NCBI GenBank assembly: GCA_018881555.1
Contig: JACAXG010000110.1
Span: 949,842-1,013,841, forward strand
Reading direction: 5' to 3'
Source of the DNA: Amblyornis subalaris
Taxonomy: Eukaryota > Chordata > Aves > Passeriformes > Ptilonorhynchidae
DNA: 64,000 bases
Shown: positions 11,533-24,769 of the stretch, piece by piece
Numbering within the stretch: position 1 is the stretch's first letter
Layout: each line of letters starts with the position of its first letter
Translations under genes and position numbers: made by a program
Notes under the pieces: generated by a model
Databases searched by the model: none
Told to the model about the DNA's origin: nothing
What the model saw: only the letters and a program-made list of their open reading frames with translations

Positions 11533-14500
11533 CCTACTATATTCTAGCTAGTCAAAACCCATAAAAATAAAATCAATGCTTATCTTCAGGATTAATCCCT
11601 GTCAAGACAGTTTCTAACATTATCTAAATGCAGCATAAGTTTCCCAAGAACACTCAGCTTGCAAATACATTAAAACAGATTCTCTTTTTCATTCATAATC
11701 TTATTTAATTAGCATAAGCACAGGAAAATGTTGTAAGGCTGACTTTCAGGCAAATGAAGAGAAGTATTTTTGGTTACTATCAGGACAGAGGAAGTCAATA
11801 TACTAAGCTCATAATGAGGCTCAAGGCTTGCATCCATTTAGATACCCATCAAAATCTAGTTCCTTAAGCCTCCCTACCTATGTCTGTAAATAACTAGTTA
11901 TCAAAGTTACTAGAAGCTACGCTTAGATGTAGGTATGTACCTAAATGTGTACCACTTTAGATGCATTAAGCAGGGGTGGACTACTATTCCTTACTTGCAG
12001 AATAGAGATGTTGAATTTTTCCCACTTGTGGGTATTTGCACTTGGACCACATATATTTCCAAACAAGGCAAAAAGAAAATATCATCATTATCTTCTGCCC
12101 TGTGATTAAGATTATCATCCAGGATGTGGGAGGCCAGGGTGCAGTGTACTTAGTCTTGAGGTTTAGAATTCATACCTCACCTACGCTTTTTTTCATAATT
12201 TTTTTCCCCCAAACACTAAGCTATGAGATACCTTAAGCAAGGGGTGAAGACATGTGCCACTAAGGGAGATATCCCATTACACTGACACAATATGCTCTTG
12301 TGCATCTAGCAGTTACACGTTCTTGGAAATTCCCCCAATAGTATTTGTTTACATGGCATTTTGCAGGCAGACACATGAAAATTCCACCCAAACAGAACCA
12401 GCAGGACATGTGCCAGCTCTAAATGAAAAGCCATACTGTGCATTTAGCCCCAAATGATAAACTTCACTCAGAAGTAAGCAACTTTGAATCCTGGTATTTC
12501 TTAACTTTTTACTATTTACATAAAAACCAAAGATGCTTGCTTGCACTATATTAAATACCAAGATTAGGAATTTTCCTTTGTAGCACTTCCCCAGAACTTG
12601 AGTTAATGGCAGCAATAGAAGACTGGTTTTCATTTTGTGTCCCTGTTTGTAAAAGGTAAAGACACACACCTTGACAAGTTGTTTGTCAGCTTTTTGTAAA
12701 ACAGTAATGCAATCTGAGATCTCGGGAGAAGCAGCCTCTGCAGGCAAGCAGCCTGTACTTCATGTGCCAATCAAAATGATCTAGCTGAGAAAAAAAGGTT
12801 AGAAAAAAAATGAAGTCTTAAAAAAATCATGATCTTAGTGAAAATACTCATCTTTGACTTTCCTGTTCCCTCACTAACTAGATTTATGAAAACCACTGTT
12901 AAAATGTCCAAGATCCACATAGAAGAGAGCAACCTATTATTGCTGCCAATTATTTGCTTACTTCAAAGGATTTGCTTTGATAGGCCAAATATTTCAGTCT
13001 ATTTAGAATGAAAAAGGCATCTTGGAGAAAGCAGTATGATTTTCAAAATCAATCGCTCAAGAGTAACAAAGAAATGAAACTAAGACCTGCTTATGCAACA
13101 TTAATTCAGCTACCTGTTTGTGTATGCTCAGATCAGATCTAACAGGGAAGGGAGCTGAAAGGACATCAGCCTTTTACATAGGCACTTCTCAAAGCCAGGG
13201 CTAGTAATATCCTCTGCAAAATTATTGCCATTCAGAAAGTTACTTACAACCATCCTGTCTAGTTTCAGTTAAGAACTGGCAATAGTTTCTGCATGCTTTT
13301 GAAATTTTCAATTTTCCTATATGAAAAATAGGTTTCAGTTCACAAAGCAATTATACACACACTAAGAACCAAATCCCAAATCCCAACTCACCGGTCCAAT
13401 GTTCCCCTCACTACAGTGTAACATTTTGTGTATATTTCAGCAGCAGGACAGTCATTAAAATTTCTGCTTACTGTTGGGAGTCTGAGCCTTGCCCAAGGGT
13501 CCTCCTAGTTTAAGGCAGGTAGGGCTTATGAAGAAGCCACATGCACAAGTGACATCCAATTCTGAATGTGCTTGTATTAATAGGATCGGGGGCTGAATAT
13601 GAATAAAACCTCAGGGCAAGTTCAGTGTTACATGCATCATTGTATATCCAAGACAGAATTTGCACGAGGATTGAGTCTTCGTCTTGATATGAATTATGAA
13701 AGTCTTCACCAGAGGAAAGGAAAAAATCCTTCAGGGGTTCAACTAAGTTAATCTCGTAACTAAGGAGTTAATCCTGAGGTTGGGTAAATAGCTATTTACT
13801 TACTTGTCTAACATTTTCTTGTGTAAATGTTGATTCCAGTCTAAGAGACTAAACACCACCGCATTCCTTTCCTGTGAACGTGGCAATTCCTAAAACCGAG
13901 AGAAGTAACAGCATTTCAGCAGGGAGAGCCTGAACCTCAGGACACTCCCTATGAGTCTGCAACACTCCCTCCCTCCCCTCATCTGCCCATGATGTTATGT
14001 TGCATACTTTAATGATCACAAAACAATTTTTCATTAATGACCTTTGCCCCATTCTGTATATTTCAGACTTGGAGAATGAATCAAGGCTGCATATGCAGTA
14101 CAAAAGTCTGTCTTCTGAAAGTACTCAGCTTGGCCAAAAAGCTGGGAGAAAAACTTGAACAAAGCCAGAACTCCAGAAAGAAGAGTCTAGTTTGATAGTC
14201 AAGGCTGGTAAGTGATATTCTGGAGCAATTTTCTCTGGACCTCTCTCAGCATAACACTTTTCATTGTAGTGAACGCTATACAATGCCATACAATGCTACA
14301 TGGGAGAGAAGAAAAAGAGAAAAACAGAAAAAAAATCATTCCAAGACTTTGGAAACCGGAAATGCAAATTTGGTTATAGCATTGAATTGCAAGACTTAGT
14401 TCTGATCTATTAAATTGTGAAATATGGGACCTATTAACCTGTTAAAAGTGTTTCGAAAATATTAGTGATACCTGACGAATGTGTGAGAATGTTTAGATAC

Positions 14501-14846
14501 CATTGTGGCATCTTCCACATAAGAAACAATTGGGAAGTTAATAAAACTATTTACTTAGCATAATTTTTGAAAGCACATTAAATACAATCGGGTTTAGACA
14601 TTGGTTTGCTTGTTATTTCATCATCAGTTATAATATACAGAAGTAGCACAGCAAACAAAGGTAGCATAATGTATTTGGCCTTATGTGCAAAACTCCTATA
14701 CATTGCATAAAGAATCTGTTTAAAAATGTTGAGTTTTGTTAACAAGAGAATCCAGGATTCCAAACAGTTTTCCTGTTAGCACAGTCATCCTGGTTAGTCA
14801 ATATTAAATTTCAAAAGCAGAAAACCAGCAGCAATTCTGTGGAATT

Positions 14847-14865
14847 ATTATTATTATTATTATTT
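14847..14865. repeat. ATT trinucleotide microsatellite
   Basis: About six copies of ATT in a row in otherwise unremarkable intergenic sequence. Short enough to be of little consequence, though it may vary in length between individuals. Confidence 0.85.
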
Positions 14866-15674
14866 TGAATACCTTATTATTTTTATGTCTTATTGTTTCT
14901 ATACTATTGTTAACAAATAAAGTGTTAGAGGAAGATGAAATAGAGCCCATTTTCTCTTATTCTGTGCAAATCTTCTGAATCTCTAAAATATCTAATACGA
15001 TCTTCTTTGTCTTAGACATAGAAAACTACATGTACATTTTTACATCTTTAGATCTTCATTAATGAAGTTGCTCACATTAAGGAAATACTACTTATAGGCC
15101 TGTTTCTTTTCTAAGGTTACTCAGGAAAGGTCTTTAAAACTTTCTAAAATGTAAAACCTTTTAGAAAATTAATGTCAAATAGAAGGACTGCAGCAGTTTG
15201 CGGTAAAGCTCATTTCTCAGGACAGAAAGTACATTCCTTCTTTGTGGTCTGTAAAATACAGAGAACTCTATTACAAAAGTTGACAAGTAATTACAAGGTC
15301 CAATAAAGATTTTGCTCTTTTTTCCTCTTTCTTTGTTATAAACTGCCTACAGCTGATACTGGTTTGACCACAAGGCTTCAGGCTACATATATTCCAAAAT
15401 CATTGCAAAATACTAGACAATTAAATTGTGATTTTCCTCCTCTTCACAGACAAATTGTGTGTTTTCTACATGGATTAATCTTAAAATTAGCTGTTTTGTT
15501 TCTTCTCCTGCTTACTTGACACTTCATACCTTCCATGGATTTTTTAATTATGCTAGATCTGAGAGAAAGAGATTTTCCTCTCTAACACCAAACTCAGGGT
15601 TGTCCATAATTCAGAAACCTCTCCCTAAAAAACTGAGTGAAAGTGAAGTGTGTCTTCTTTGGGTTTGTAAGTGA

Positions 15675-16368
15675 AGCTCATGACCCCCTGAGAAACTTGA
15701 TCATACATAAGTCTATGAGACCTAATGAGATGCATCCCAGAGTCCTGAGGGAATCGGCTGACGTAGTTGCCAAGCCACTCTCTGTGATGCATGAAGTCAG
15801 GTGGAGTCCCCAGTGACTGAAAAAGGGAAACTTTACACACATTTTTAAAAAGGGTGAATGGAGGATCCTGGTAACCACTGACCCGTCAGCCTTACCTGAC
15901 TACATCAGTGGACAAGGGAAGGGTACAGTTATCAAGTTATCGTTTATTCGTCTTCTGTGAGGCCTTTGACACTGTTTCCCACAGCATCGTTGTGAGAGAA
16001 ATGGATTTGATGGGTGGACTGTTAGATGGACAAGCTGGATGGTCACACGTAGACAGTACTGATCAACAGTGCAAATGACGATCAGTGATGAGTGGTGTTC
16101 CCCAGGGGTCCATAATGGGACCACTACTGTTTGATATCTTCATTAATGACACAGATGAAGAGACCAAATGCAGCCTCAGCAAGTCTGCAGATGACACCAA
16201 GGTGAGTGGTGCAGCTGACACACCTGAGTGATGGGACTGGACTAGCTTAAGAAGTGGGTCCACACGAACATCAGAAAGTTCAACAAGACCAAGTGCAAGG
16301 TTTTTCACCTGAGTTGGGGCAACCCCCGGTATTGATACAGGCTGGGGGATGATCAGATTGATTGTTTA
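15675..16368 (+). mobile_element. CR1 LINE, ORF2 fragment without 3' end
   Basis: About 0.7 kb of decayed CR1 ORF2 in sense. Readable stretches: GAGATGCATCCCAGAGTCCT (15727), a remnant of the GPDGIHPRVLREL segment; GAGGCCTTTGACACTGTTTC (15960), the motif A region; GTGGTGTTCCCCAGGGGTCC (16092), the GVPQGS motif B region; TCTGCAGATGACACCAAGGT (16183), the FADDTKL motif C region, here SADDTKV; and AAGTTCAACAAGACCAAGTG (16276). It stops after CAGGCTGGGGGATGA without the final several hundred bases or the tail. Internal deletions, stops and frame shifts rule out a working enzyme. Confidence 0.9.
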
Positions 16369-17159
16369 CTTGGGTTAAAGTACAGGATAGTTCTTCAATT
16401 TTGGTCATATAAGAAACTAGTACAAAGCATCCTTGACTAAGATATGGCTCTTCATCTCTCAATTTTGCATGCTTTGATTATTGCTTTTAATCACAGGGCT
16501 GTGTTTTATCTTTAGATATCAGTTCATGGTAAAGAGGTAGATATCTGGCTAATAGGGTTGCAATGGACTCCTTTTTTGTTCCCTCCGCTTCCTCAAAATC
16601 TGTATGTCTGTGTTTGACAGTGGCCTCTCTCCCTTCCTCAAGACTTAAGAAGGAAATGTAATAAACAAATAGATAAAACTCCACGTGGCTAATTCTGAAC
16701 ATAGAAAGCTGTGTTTCAATAAATGCTCCTTAAACGGTAGCTTTCTCCGTGTTGGCAACACCAGCAACCCTTCTGCTTTAACTCATGGAGAACAGTTCTA
16801 AAATACATGGTAGACAGATCATTTACATATGTTCAGTCCCAAAATATGTCTTGTTTTATAATACAATGTAGTATGTTATAGAAGTATTCATCTTGGTTCA
16901 AGGTAAACAAACAGTGCAAAATAGTATCTGGATATATGAGTTGCAAGGTAAAGAGAAATAAAATCAAAATTTGATCAAATTTTGGTACCTCATTTACAAG
17001 TTGAGTAATAATTTTGCTAATTCTTGGGACTTTTCCAGGGCATATCTGCACAGCTTGTTTCTCCCTAAACTAGAAGTCAAAGATTGAGAGACAATGCTAG
17101 CCCAGATTTACAGAAATTAAATCCCACCTAAATTTTTGTGACACGTTTCTTACTAGCTC

Positions 17160-17222
17160 ACTACCAACACCTTGCACTTGGTCTTGTTGAACTTCCTGAG
17201 GTTGACCAAAGGCTGTACAAAA
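17160..17222 (-). mobile_element. Short antisense CR1 fragment
   Basis: On the minus strand this reads AACCTCAGGAAGTTCAACAA followed by GACCAAGTGCAAGGTG, a stretch found in CR1 ORF2 shortly before its end. The copy at about 16266-16302 carries nearly the same bases in sense, so the two form a short inverted repeat about 0.9 kb apart. The ends are not clear and neighbouring bases are not recognisably CR1. Confidence 0.65.
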
Positions 17223-17489
17223 ACCAGTTACAGGCTCGTAGACAGAACGCTGAAGTAGAACGCGTGATAGGCATGTAGGCATCTAAGTAGAGGCCAGATG
17301 AATGTGTTCCCAGGAATCACATTCAAACAGATTTCATCTTGCAAGTGAGCCAGTTTTTTATGAGATAGCTGCCGAAAACACAGGTTTGTCTAATCTTCAC
17401 AGCTCTGAAATAAAAATTCTATTTCCAATTCAAACTAAAACTAAATTAAGAAAATCAGTTGAAGCTTAAAGGTGCAAATACTCCCTTCA

Positions 17490-17830
17490 TCAGGAATGGT
17501 CCGGGAATGTCCTGTTTTTCTGTCTGCTGTATCTGAACATGAAAAGTTGTATCCAGCCAAACCACACTGAGACTACTCCTTACATACAGGGTCCTGCCCT
17601 TCCACTTAATTTTTTCAATTTTTCGGGAGGGGACCAGACAAGGTCGTCACTCCTCAGGAGCCCTTGATCTGGCTTCCTGTCTGCTATTGTGTGTCCCTGA
17701 GCTCCCCCGATCGTGTGCAGATGGGCCTTTAGTCAGATGCCGGCTCCTCTGATGGGCTTGGCAGCCTCCCCCTCCTGTCATTGTCTCCTCTGAGCTCCTT
17801 TGTGGGTGTTTTATCACATAGCCTACTACC
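17490..17830. other. Locally GC-richer segment, unassigned
   Basis: Some 340 bases with visibly more G and C than the flanks, including CTCCCCCGATCGTGTGCAGA (17702-17721) and CCTCCCCCTCCTGTCATTG (17766-17784). A 62-codon minus-strand frame has a Ser- and Arg-rich translation without family resemblance. It does not match CR1. I can only note its composition. Confidence 0.35.
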
Positions 17831-20800
17831 AACATTTAGAAATAAAGAAATAGGCAAAGAATTTGAAAAAAATATCCATTTTTAAGGCTATTCAGAGTCA
17901 TAAAATATTTAGAAAATTACCAACTATAATTTAAGCTTTACATTTATCCCTACAGTCTCAAGCTGTAATGACAGACAGGTAAAAAAGCACAGGTGGAACC
18001 AAGGAAGTAAAATGAAGATAAAGTAGTACTTGAAAGACAAAGTTGCATCTGATTTTGCATCTTTCTTTTTTCTCTCTCTCATCACACTTCTGCTTTGCTC
18101 AGCTCATCTTAAAAGACTTATATTTTGAACACACTCTGAGCTGTATTTTTCCAGGGCTTGTCTTATGCTTAGCTTCATCTTTTCAGAAAGCTTCTGCCTG
18201 CTTCAACATCACAGAGCAAGTGACAGATACATGGTGATAAGTAGCACTAGATGGGATAAATATACATTCTGACTGTGGATTTCAACTGAAACTTCCCTTG
18301 GACACAGAGAGTCTGATTAGAGCCAAGTGTTTAATTTTTTTTCTAGAGCTCACAAGTTCTGGCACAAATAGCAGGTACCTCAGCGTCTTCTACTGCTTTT
18401 AGAATAAGACAGAGTTCAGTAACGCACTATAAATTCAGTAAATATAACACCAAAGGATTTTTGGCTCCATATTAATATAGAGGCCAATGAACACAATATA
18501 AACATGCAAGGAGGAGAATCTCACTTTACTGCCTTTGGTCTAAAATACTCTGGGATAAGGAAAAGAGAAATCATAATTTCTCTTTCTTCTAATTAACACA
18601 GCATAGTTAACACATAACATGACTGTTAGCCATGTTTTCTTATTAAGATTACTAGATTTCTCTTTTATAACACCCTGTTCCTCAAGTGATTAGCAACTCA
18701 GCAAGACAGCAGCTTTAAACATTTCTCAGTTTCTTTTACCACCTGGGTTTGCAGCATCTATAATTCTTTGAGCATCAAGAATCCAACAATGGAGATTAAA
18801 CCTAGCAATGTTCAAGCTGCTACTCTTTCAATTTATTATCGGCTCTTCAAAAACATTAATATCTATGTGAAAGCAGAATATTAATAGAGTTTTTGCTTCT
18901 CTGTCTTTCCTAACAGGGCCCAAAATAGCTAACACACAAATGCAGAATCTAACTCTCCTAGACTAGCAGAGCTCAGTGATAACCATTTGAATTGCCTTGT
19001 AATGTGCAGACATGCCAGAGCACTGCTCGATTTCAAAGCAAAGGCTCAGTCAGAATTACACTGTATCTTCTGAAAGGATCATCAGACCTGATTAGTCAGA
19101 TCAAGAGACCAAATCTCTACTAATTCTTACCCTGTTAGTGTCTACATGATCTACAACCTCTGAAAGGTAGGTTTTCACCTAATTATCAGATACTGTATGC
19201 TTGTTGATGTGATGTGACCTCCGTTGTCACTCTGCAAGGAACAAAAAGGAAAAAAACTGCGTTAACTACCTGAAAACCAGGAGTATCTCAGCCATTGTAG
19301 TGCCAAAGGAGTTATTGGCTCCGACTGCTTTGACACCACCAGCACTGAAGTCCTTCTGACTGATGGCAGTCTTGGTTACGAGTTCCCAGTACTAGGGGAT
19401 CAGACCAAGCCTATTTTACTACTTGTTTGTTTTAAACAGAGATTTAAAAAACAACTTGCTAGAGAAAAAATATTACTCTCCATCAATTATAAAGAACTTT
19501 TTCTTCTAACCTTCAAAAGGGATTACAAACAGCAACCACCCTGTTTATCTCTAAACCCTTATTGAAGGTTCCACAGGGTAGAAGAATAACTGTTAAAATT
19601 ATATACATAATATTAAAATTAGGTAATATATAAACACAAACAGAGAAACAAAGCATAGATTATAGGACTCTAACACCATGGGCATCCTGGGATCTGCTTC
19701 TGTATCTTCCTAATTGCTCTCACACAACTACATTGAGTAATACAGAATGCCTAGAATTGATTAAACGTGATCACTTCCTCCATACAAATCTCCATGAGCT
19801 AAACAGGCTTGCTGCTTTTCCCATCTCCAGATCAGGCACCCCCAGTGAAATCCAAGCATCTGTATGGACCACTTTATCACTTCAAGAAATCAGTTCATGA
19901 AAGCATCACAAAGACCTCTTGAAAAACATTTGGGAGCAACTTCCTGTTCACCAGAACTGTATGCTCCAACCCAAAGTCACAGGAACATCACCAACAGTTT
20001 TAGCTTTCCTTCAGACAGAATTGCTCCAACAGCAACGCCAGAAACACGCTTCCAAACCTTGAAGGAAACATCAAAGAACACATTGACAACTCTCCTTAGC
20101 CTCTCACTTGGAAGCCTCCCAACAGGGACAGCCACCCAAAGGCAGTTTTGAGAGGAAATGGAAGAGTGTGAATAAACCCAGTTTACAGCCTAACAGCTAC
20201 TTCTATCAGTTTTAGAAAGTGCCTGAGGTTACCTAGGACAAATGGTTTCTCAAAACGCTCAGCAAAAGGTTCACAGATGGTTTCCAAACTTTTTCAAATC
20301 TTTCTGCATTTCCCATGCAGAAAGCTGGAGTATGGCTGATGAGGAAGTCAGTTCCCTAATACACCCAAAAGAGCAGACGAAACACTACAAGACCTCAGGA
20401 GGAAGAAATTCTAACTCTACTTTTGTTCCACAAGCATTTTGGAGTCTCCGATTTACAAATGTGCAAATACTTGACTCTGTTTGTATACAGTCCAAGACCT
20501 ATCTGTATAAGGCATTTAGACAGCTGCAATGACAGAACCAAACAAGGCAGTAATACATCAGAGAGACTATTTGAGTGCCACATTTGAAGAGTTTGTAAAT
20601 TAAATAAACGTGGGACTGCACCTCACATGTATTATCAGTTCACTTCCCATATGCTTTTTGGCTTAGCCATGCAGAATTAGTATCTCAGAGCTTCATTAAA
20701 CAGGAACAGCAGTTGTGTTCCAAAAACCTTCCACTCAATTGCATCAATGCATCAGTTTAGCAAGTGCACTTTCTCCTTTCTGTGGTATCACTGCCCAGTG

Positions 20801-23800
20801 TCTGTCACTGCTGGCTTCTATACTTAAGGAATATGGCACAAATGTAAGAGAGCTTGCCTAGAGCAAGTTTTCATAAATGTAACAGAGGATCTGCTGTGGA
20901 TTATGCAGAACAGAAAGATGAGCTCAGTATTGACAGAGACCTTCTAAAGCTTCATCAGGAATGAGATTTGTTTTTTCCAAGGAAGAAGGGAAGCTCCAGA
21001 GGTGAACATGAAAGAAGAGAGGAAAAAAATTCTGTCCAGATATACAAACAGACAGTCAAGTTTGTGATCTAGTCTGAAGTCATTGATTTGATCTTGAGAA
21101 ATATCTCAAGCACAAAGCCCAGGATAGGTAAATGACTATTTAAAATGAGCTCATTCTGAGATGAGTAGTTCTGTTAAAGAATATTTGCAAAAATACACAT
21201 ATATTTTACATTAAGCAGAAAACAGTATAAACACATCTTATGACACTGCATTGGTTCTTGCTAATCAACAGGAAACTTGTAACTAATCTGAAAAGAGGAG
21301 GATTTTTAAATAAATGCAGTAACATTCAGCATACAATTTGGCACTTGGTTTCAGATACCAATGGAATGAATTTCTTATAGCTTTTAAGGCTTAAATATGA
21401 CTGCTAGTGGCCAGTTTGCGAAAAGGAAGATACGGGTAACTGTCACAAAATCATTCCTAAGCTGCTTTTCAAAAAATTTTAACACAATTTTAACAGAAAA
21501 ATATGCTTGTGACAAGGCAGCATACAATATAGCTGGAAGTTCCCAAAGGTTATGTATGGCATGGATACATAGCTTACGCAACTATCAGTGAATAAACACC
21601 TTGTTGCTTCAGTATGCTCATGTACACATGATCTTGGGAATGTTGGTGAACGTTCTGAAGCATTAACAGATTTCTGTTAAATGCATCAAGGTACAAGAAA
21701 GAACAGAGTGAGGTAAAACTGAAATGAGACCCTAACTGGTTTTAACATTTTTATGCTGTCAATAAACTGCAATGCAATGTATGGGTCATGGTGAAAATTT
21801 TTAATTTCAAAACTGTTTCTCCAAATAATGTTTTGTGAGTGTTTTTCCTATATATATTTTTAAAGGAGACTGCTAACAGCTTTTAAAGACTGACTTGTAA
21901 TTTTAATTCTAAGTCAGAAATGCTGTTTGTGGAGTTTTTTTAAATTTGAACTGAACTTCCAACATATTCTCCTAATCTGCTCACCCCATCAATTCTTCAA
22001 CAGCTGCACATCAGAAAAGTATACTCATTCTGTAACCTCATGTAGGTTTCTTCTTAAGCAGAAGAAAAAGGAGACAAAATACTTAATTTGGGAAAGATCT
22101 CTATCAGTTTGGTATGAACAACACTGAAGAAAACTCAGTTCTTTATCTAAGATGTTTACATACAAGTTCCTTAGATATATTACTTTTCATTGAGTTTTCA
22201 GAGCTATTTGTTAACAATTTTGGATGAATCACAGGAGTACCCAGATACCATCATACCAGCATAGCCCTTAATCAGACACTTATATAAGAAAATGGGTCAG
22301 ATTGTCCACCCAGAAAACTCATACTCTTCCTTGTATGTTTACTGCAACACTGTTATGTACTTATATGGAATTGTTATTTAATCATATTATTGCCAAACTG
22401 GCTATAACATAATTCACCTAGCACTGACCAACTACAGAGCAAAAATTAAACAAACATTTTGCTGTTGTTAAAATTTCTTCTCTGGTTCTGAGCTTCTGAA
22501 GCCAGCAGGTCATTTGGATTATATATACAATGTTGATAATTGCATTCCTTAAATCTACAAAATGCAATGAAGCTCACTATTTTCCAAAATAGCTTTGAAA
22601 ACAATTACAATTACTGCCCAGACATTTTCAAACACAGCAGGTTATTGGCTTAGGCAGTGATGGAAACCCTAAAAAGAAGATAAATATTTTGAAACACACT
22701 GTAAATCAAATTTGTGCACTGGACTAAGAATGGATTATCTGCCTCTAAATAGCAAAAGATGTTTTAGTTTGAGGGTTTTTTTCCATGCTTATTTACTAGA
22801 AATTATTTTAAATTGTGTCTGTGTGATTTATTTTTTTTTTCTCAAGATTTTTAACAGTTGCATTGTAATAAATACTATAATTAGTTCTACATACTTTACT
22901 CATTACATTTACTGATGTACAAGAATCCACTGTTTCTCAACCTTTTAATAAAAAGTACATTTTTCAGTTAAAAATTGATTTGGAACAATGCTATGACAGC
23001 TTCAAGCTGCTCTGCAAGTATTTATAGCAGATGTATCTACAGTCTCAGCTGGGCAACTTTTGATGATATAATTAACTGAGGCCTTGATTAAGAATGAGAT
23101 CTTGAGGAAGATTATTATATTATGATATACTATCTTTTGGTACTGTAGTACCATGACAAAGGCAGCCACCTTTTGCATCCTTCATTCCAGAAAGTAAATG
23201 TCTGGACAACAAAAAAAAAAAAAAAAAGAGACAGCCCAAAAGGGAATTCCTACAATTGACTGCCCAAGCAGCTTTGGCTAGTATCAATGGAGAAGCAGCA
23301 CAGGGAAGCCAAAGGCATTGGTTTTATGTATGTCCACTCAAAGCTGGTTGTGAATTATCAGTTTTCTGACTTTGGACCAAATTCACGTTCTCTGGCACAA
23401 CACGACTGTTGTAGGACAAAGACAACACTGCCTGTGTACTGTCCAAGGAGTCCTTCAGCAGACCACAAGCTCAAGTTCACTGGGCATCTTCTTGAAAGAA
23501 GTAACATAAGTAAGATAGGACGCTGCTAGATTGTTGCTGAGGGTTTACTAATTAGTACAGAGCTGGCATTGCAGCCTTCTCTTTCCTAGCAGATCATGGA
23601 TGTTAGAGACAAACAAAAGATGGGCAGAATACCCTGGACTCCAAGAGTTTCTGGTGGAAGACAATCCCTTGAAATGACCCCGCAGGAAGCAGCATTTTGC
23701 TAAGTCAGGTCATTATTTTTATAAAATGAGGGTGAAAGGTTAAAGTTTTACAAAAGTTGCCTTCACTGAGAAAGATACCTATCACTTTCTTAAAAGTGTA

Positions 23801-24769
23801 GTGAGTATTTCATTCTTTATCAGAATGGGCTGTTGTCCTGCTAGCCCTTCTAATACTATAATGTGTGAAAATAATTTTGTTTTCTGTCGAAAGACTATTC
23901 AATTGCATAAATCCAGGTGTTGAGTTTCCTACCTTTCCTTTTACCTTTAGAAAGTAATTTTCTGGCTTTCCTCAGTATACGGGGGGGAAAATATGAAACA
24001 AGTAAACCATAAGACTTCAAAAAAGGCTAGTAAGAGAATAGTAACTCAGAAGTTTGATTTTGGTTTGGTGGTTTATTTTTCACAGACAGCTGCATGATTT
24101 TTTTCTAGATCCTGGCTCAAGATTTTTGAGCAGAAGGGCTGACCATTCATCTGTCTATCCCTTTTCACACTTCCACAGACTACACCCAGGTAAGAATGGG
24201 CTGTACCTCCAAAAACAACATGAATAATCAAAACAAAGATAAACGTATACTTATGAATGACAAACATTGTATAATAAGGAAAACACAAGCAAAACTAAGC
24301 TGACACTTCACACGTAACCACAAGACTCCATTGCACAAGTCTGGACACCCTATGCAAGATCACTGCTTTTGTAATCAAGTTGCTCAAGCCACAGAGGAAT
24401 GATCAAAATTTCAGTCCAGAGTTACCAAACCATGTTACTGCTCTCTTTTTTTTTTTAAAGAGATTCAAACTTCATTGTTTGGAAGGCTATAAGTGACATA
24501 CTGTTAACAAGCAACATACCTCTTGGCAGCCCTTCGCTATCTTGATGACCAGCTGAGAGTCAACACACCCTGTAAGCATTTGTTCATCAGTTCAGCAGAA
24601 TTACTCAGGACCCAATGACCATCTGGCATTCAAGAATGCAGCTGTCTTTGTGGCAGGCAGATTTATGGACATGATTTTTGCAACTGCTACTTTTCGTGAT
24701 CATTTGCAGTTCACTCATCTCCTAAACAGGGCATGGCCAATTAAAACAGGTTTTCCAAAGTGATACAGA
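17831..24769. other. Intergenic sequence, nothing recognised
   Basis: AT-rich sequence without identifiable exons or interspersed repeats. Open frames such as 19864-20151 (95 codons, plus) and 20242-20532 (96 codons, plus) show no known motif. Confidence 0.55.
23210..23227. repeat. Poly(A) run
   Basis: Uninterrupted run of about 17 A followed by GAGACAG. It could mark the tail of an old retrocopy in plus orientation, but nothing recognisable lies upstream. Confidence 0.8.

Larger units (their letters stand above)
6786..15674. other. Intergenic sequence with scattered repeats
   Basis: Apart from the CR1 at 10187-10356, the possible old LINE near 8.5 kb and the simple tracts listed, I recognise nothing. 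Open frames are short (132 codons at most, minus strand 12349-12747) and have no family resemblance. Confidence 0.55.

Noticed and set aside
12349..12747. 132-codon minus-strand frame.
   Set aside because: No family resemblance, no splice context and AT-rich surroundings; probably chance.
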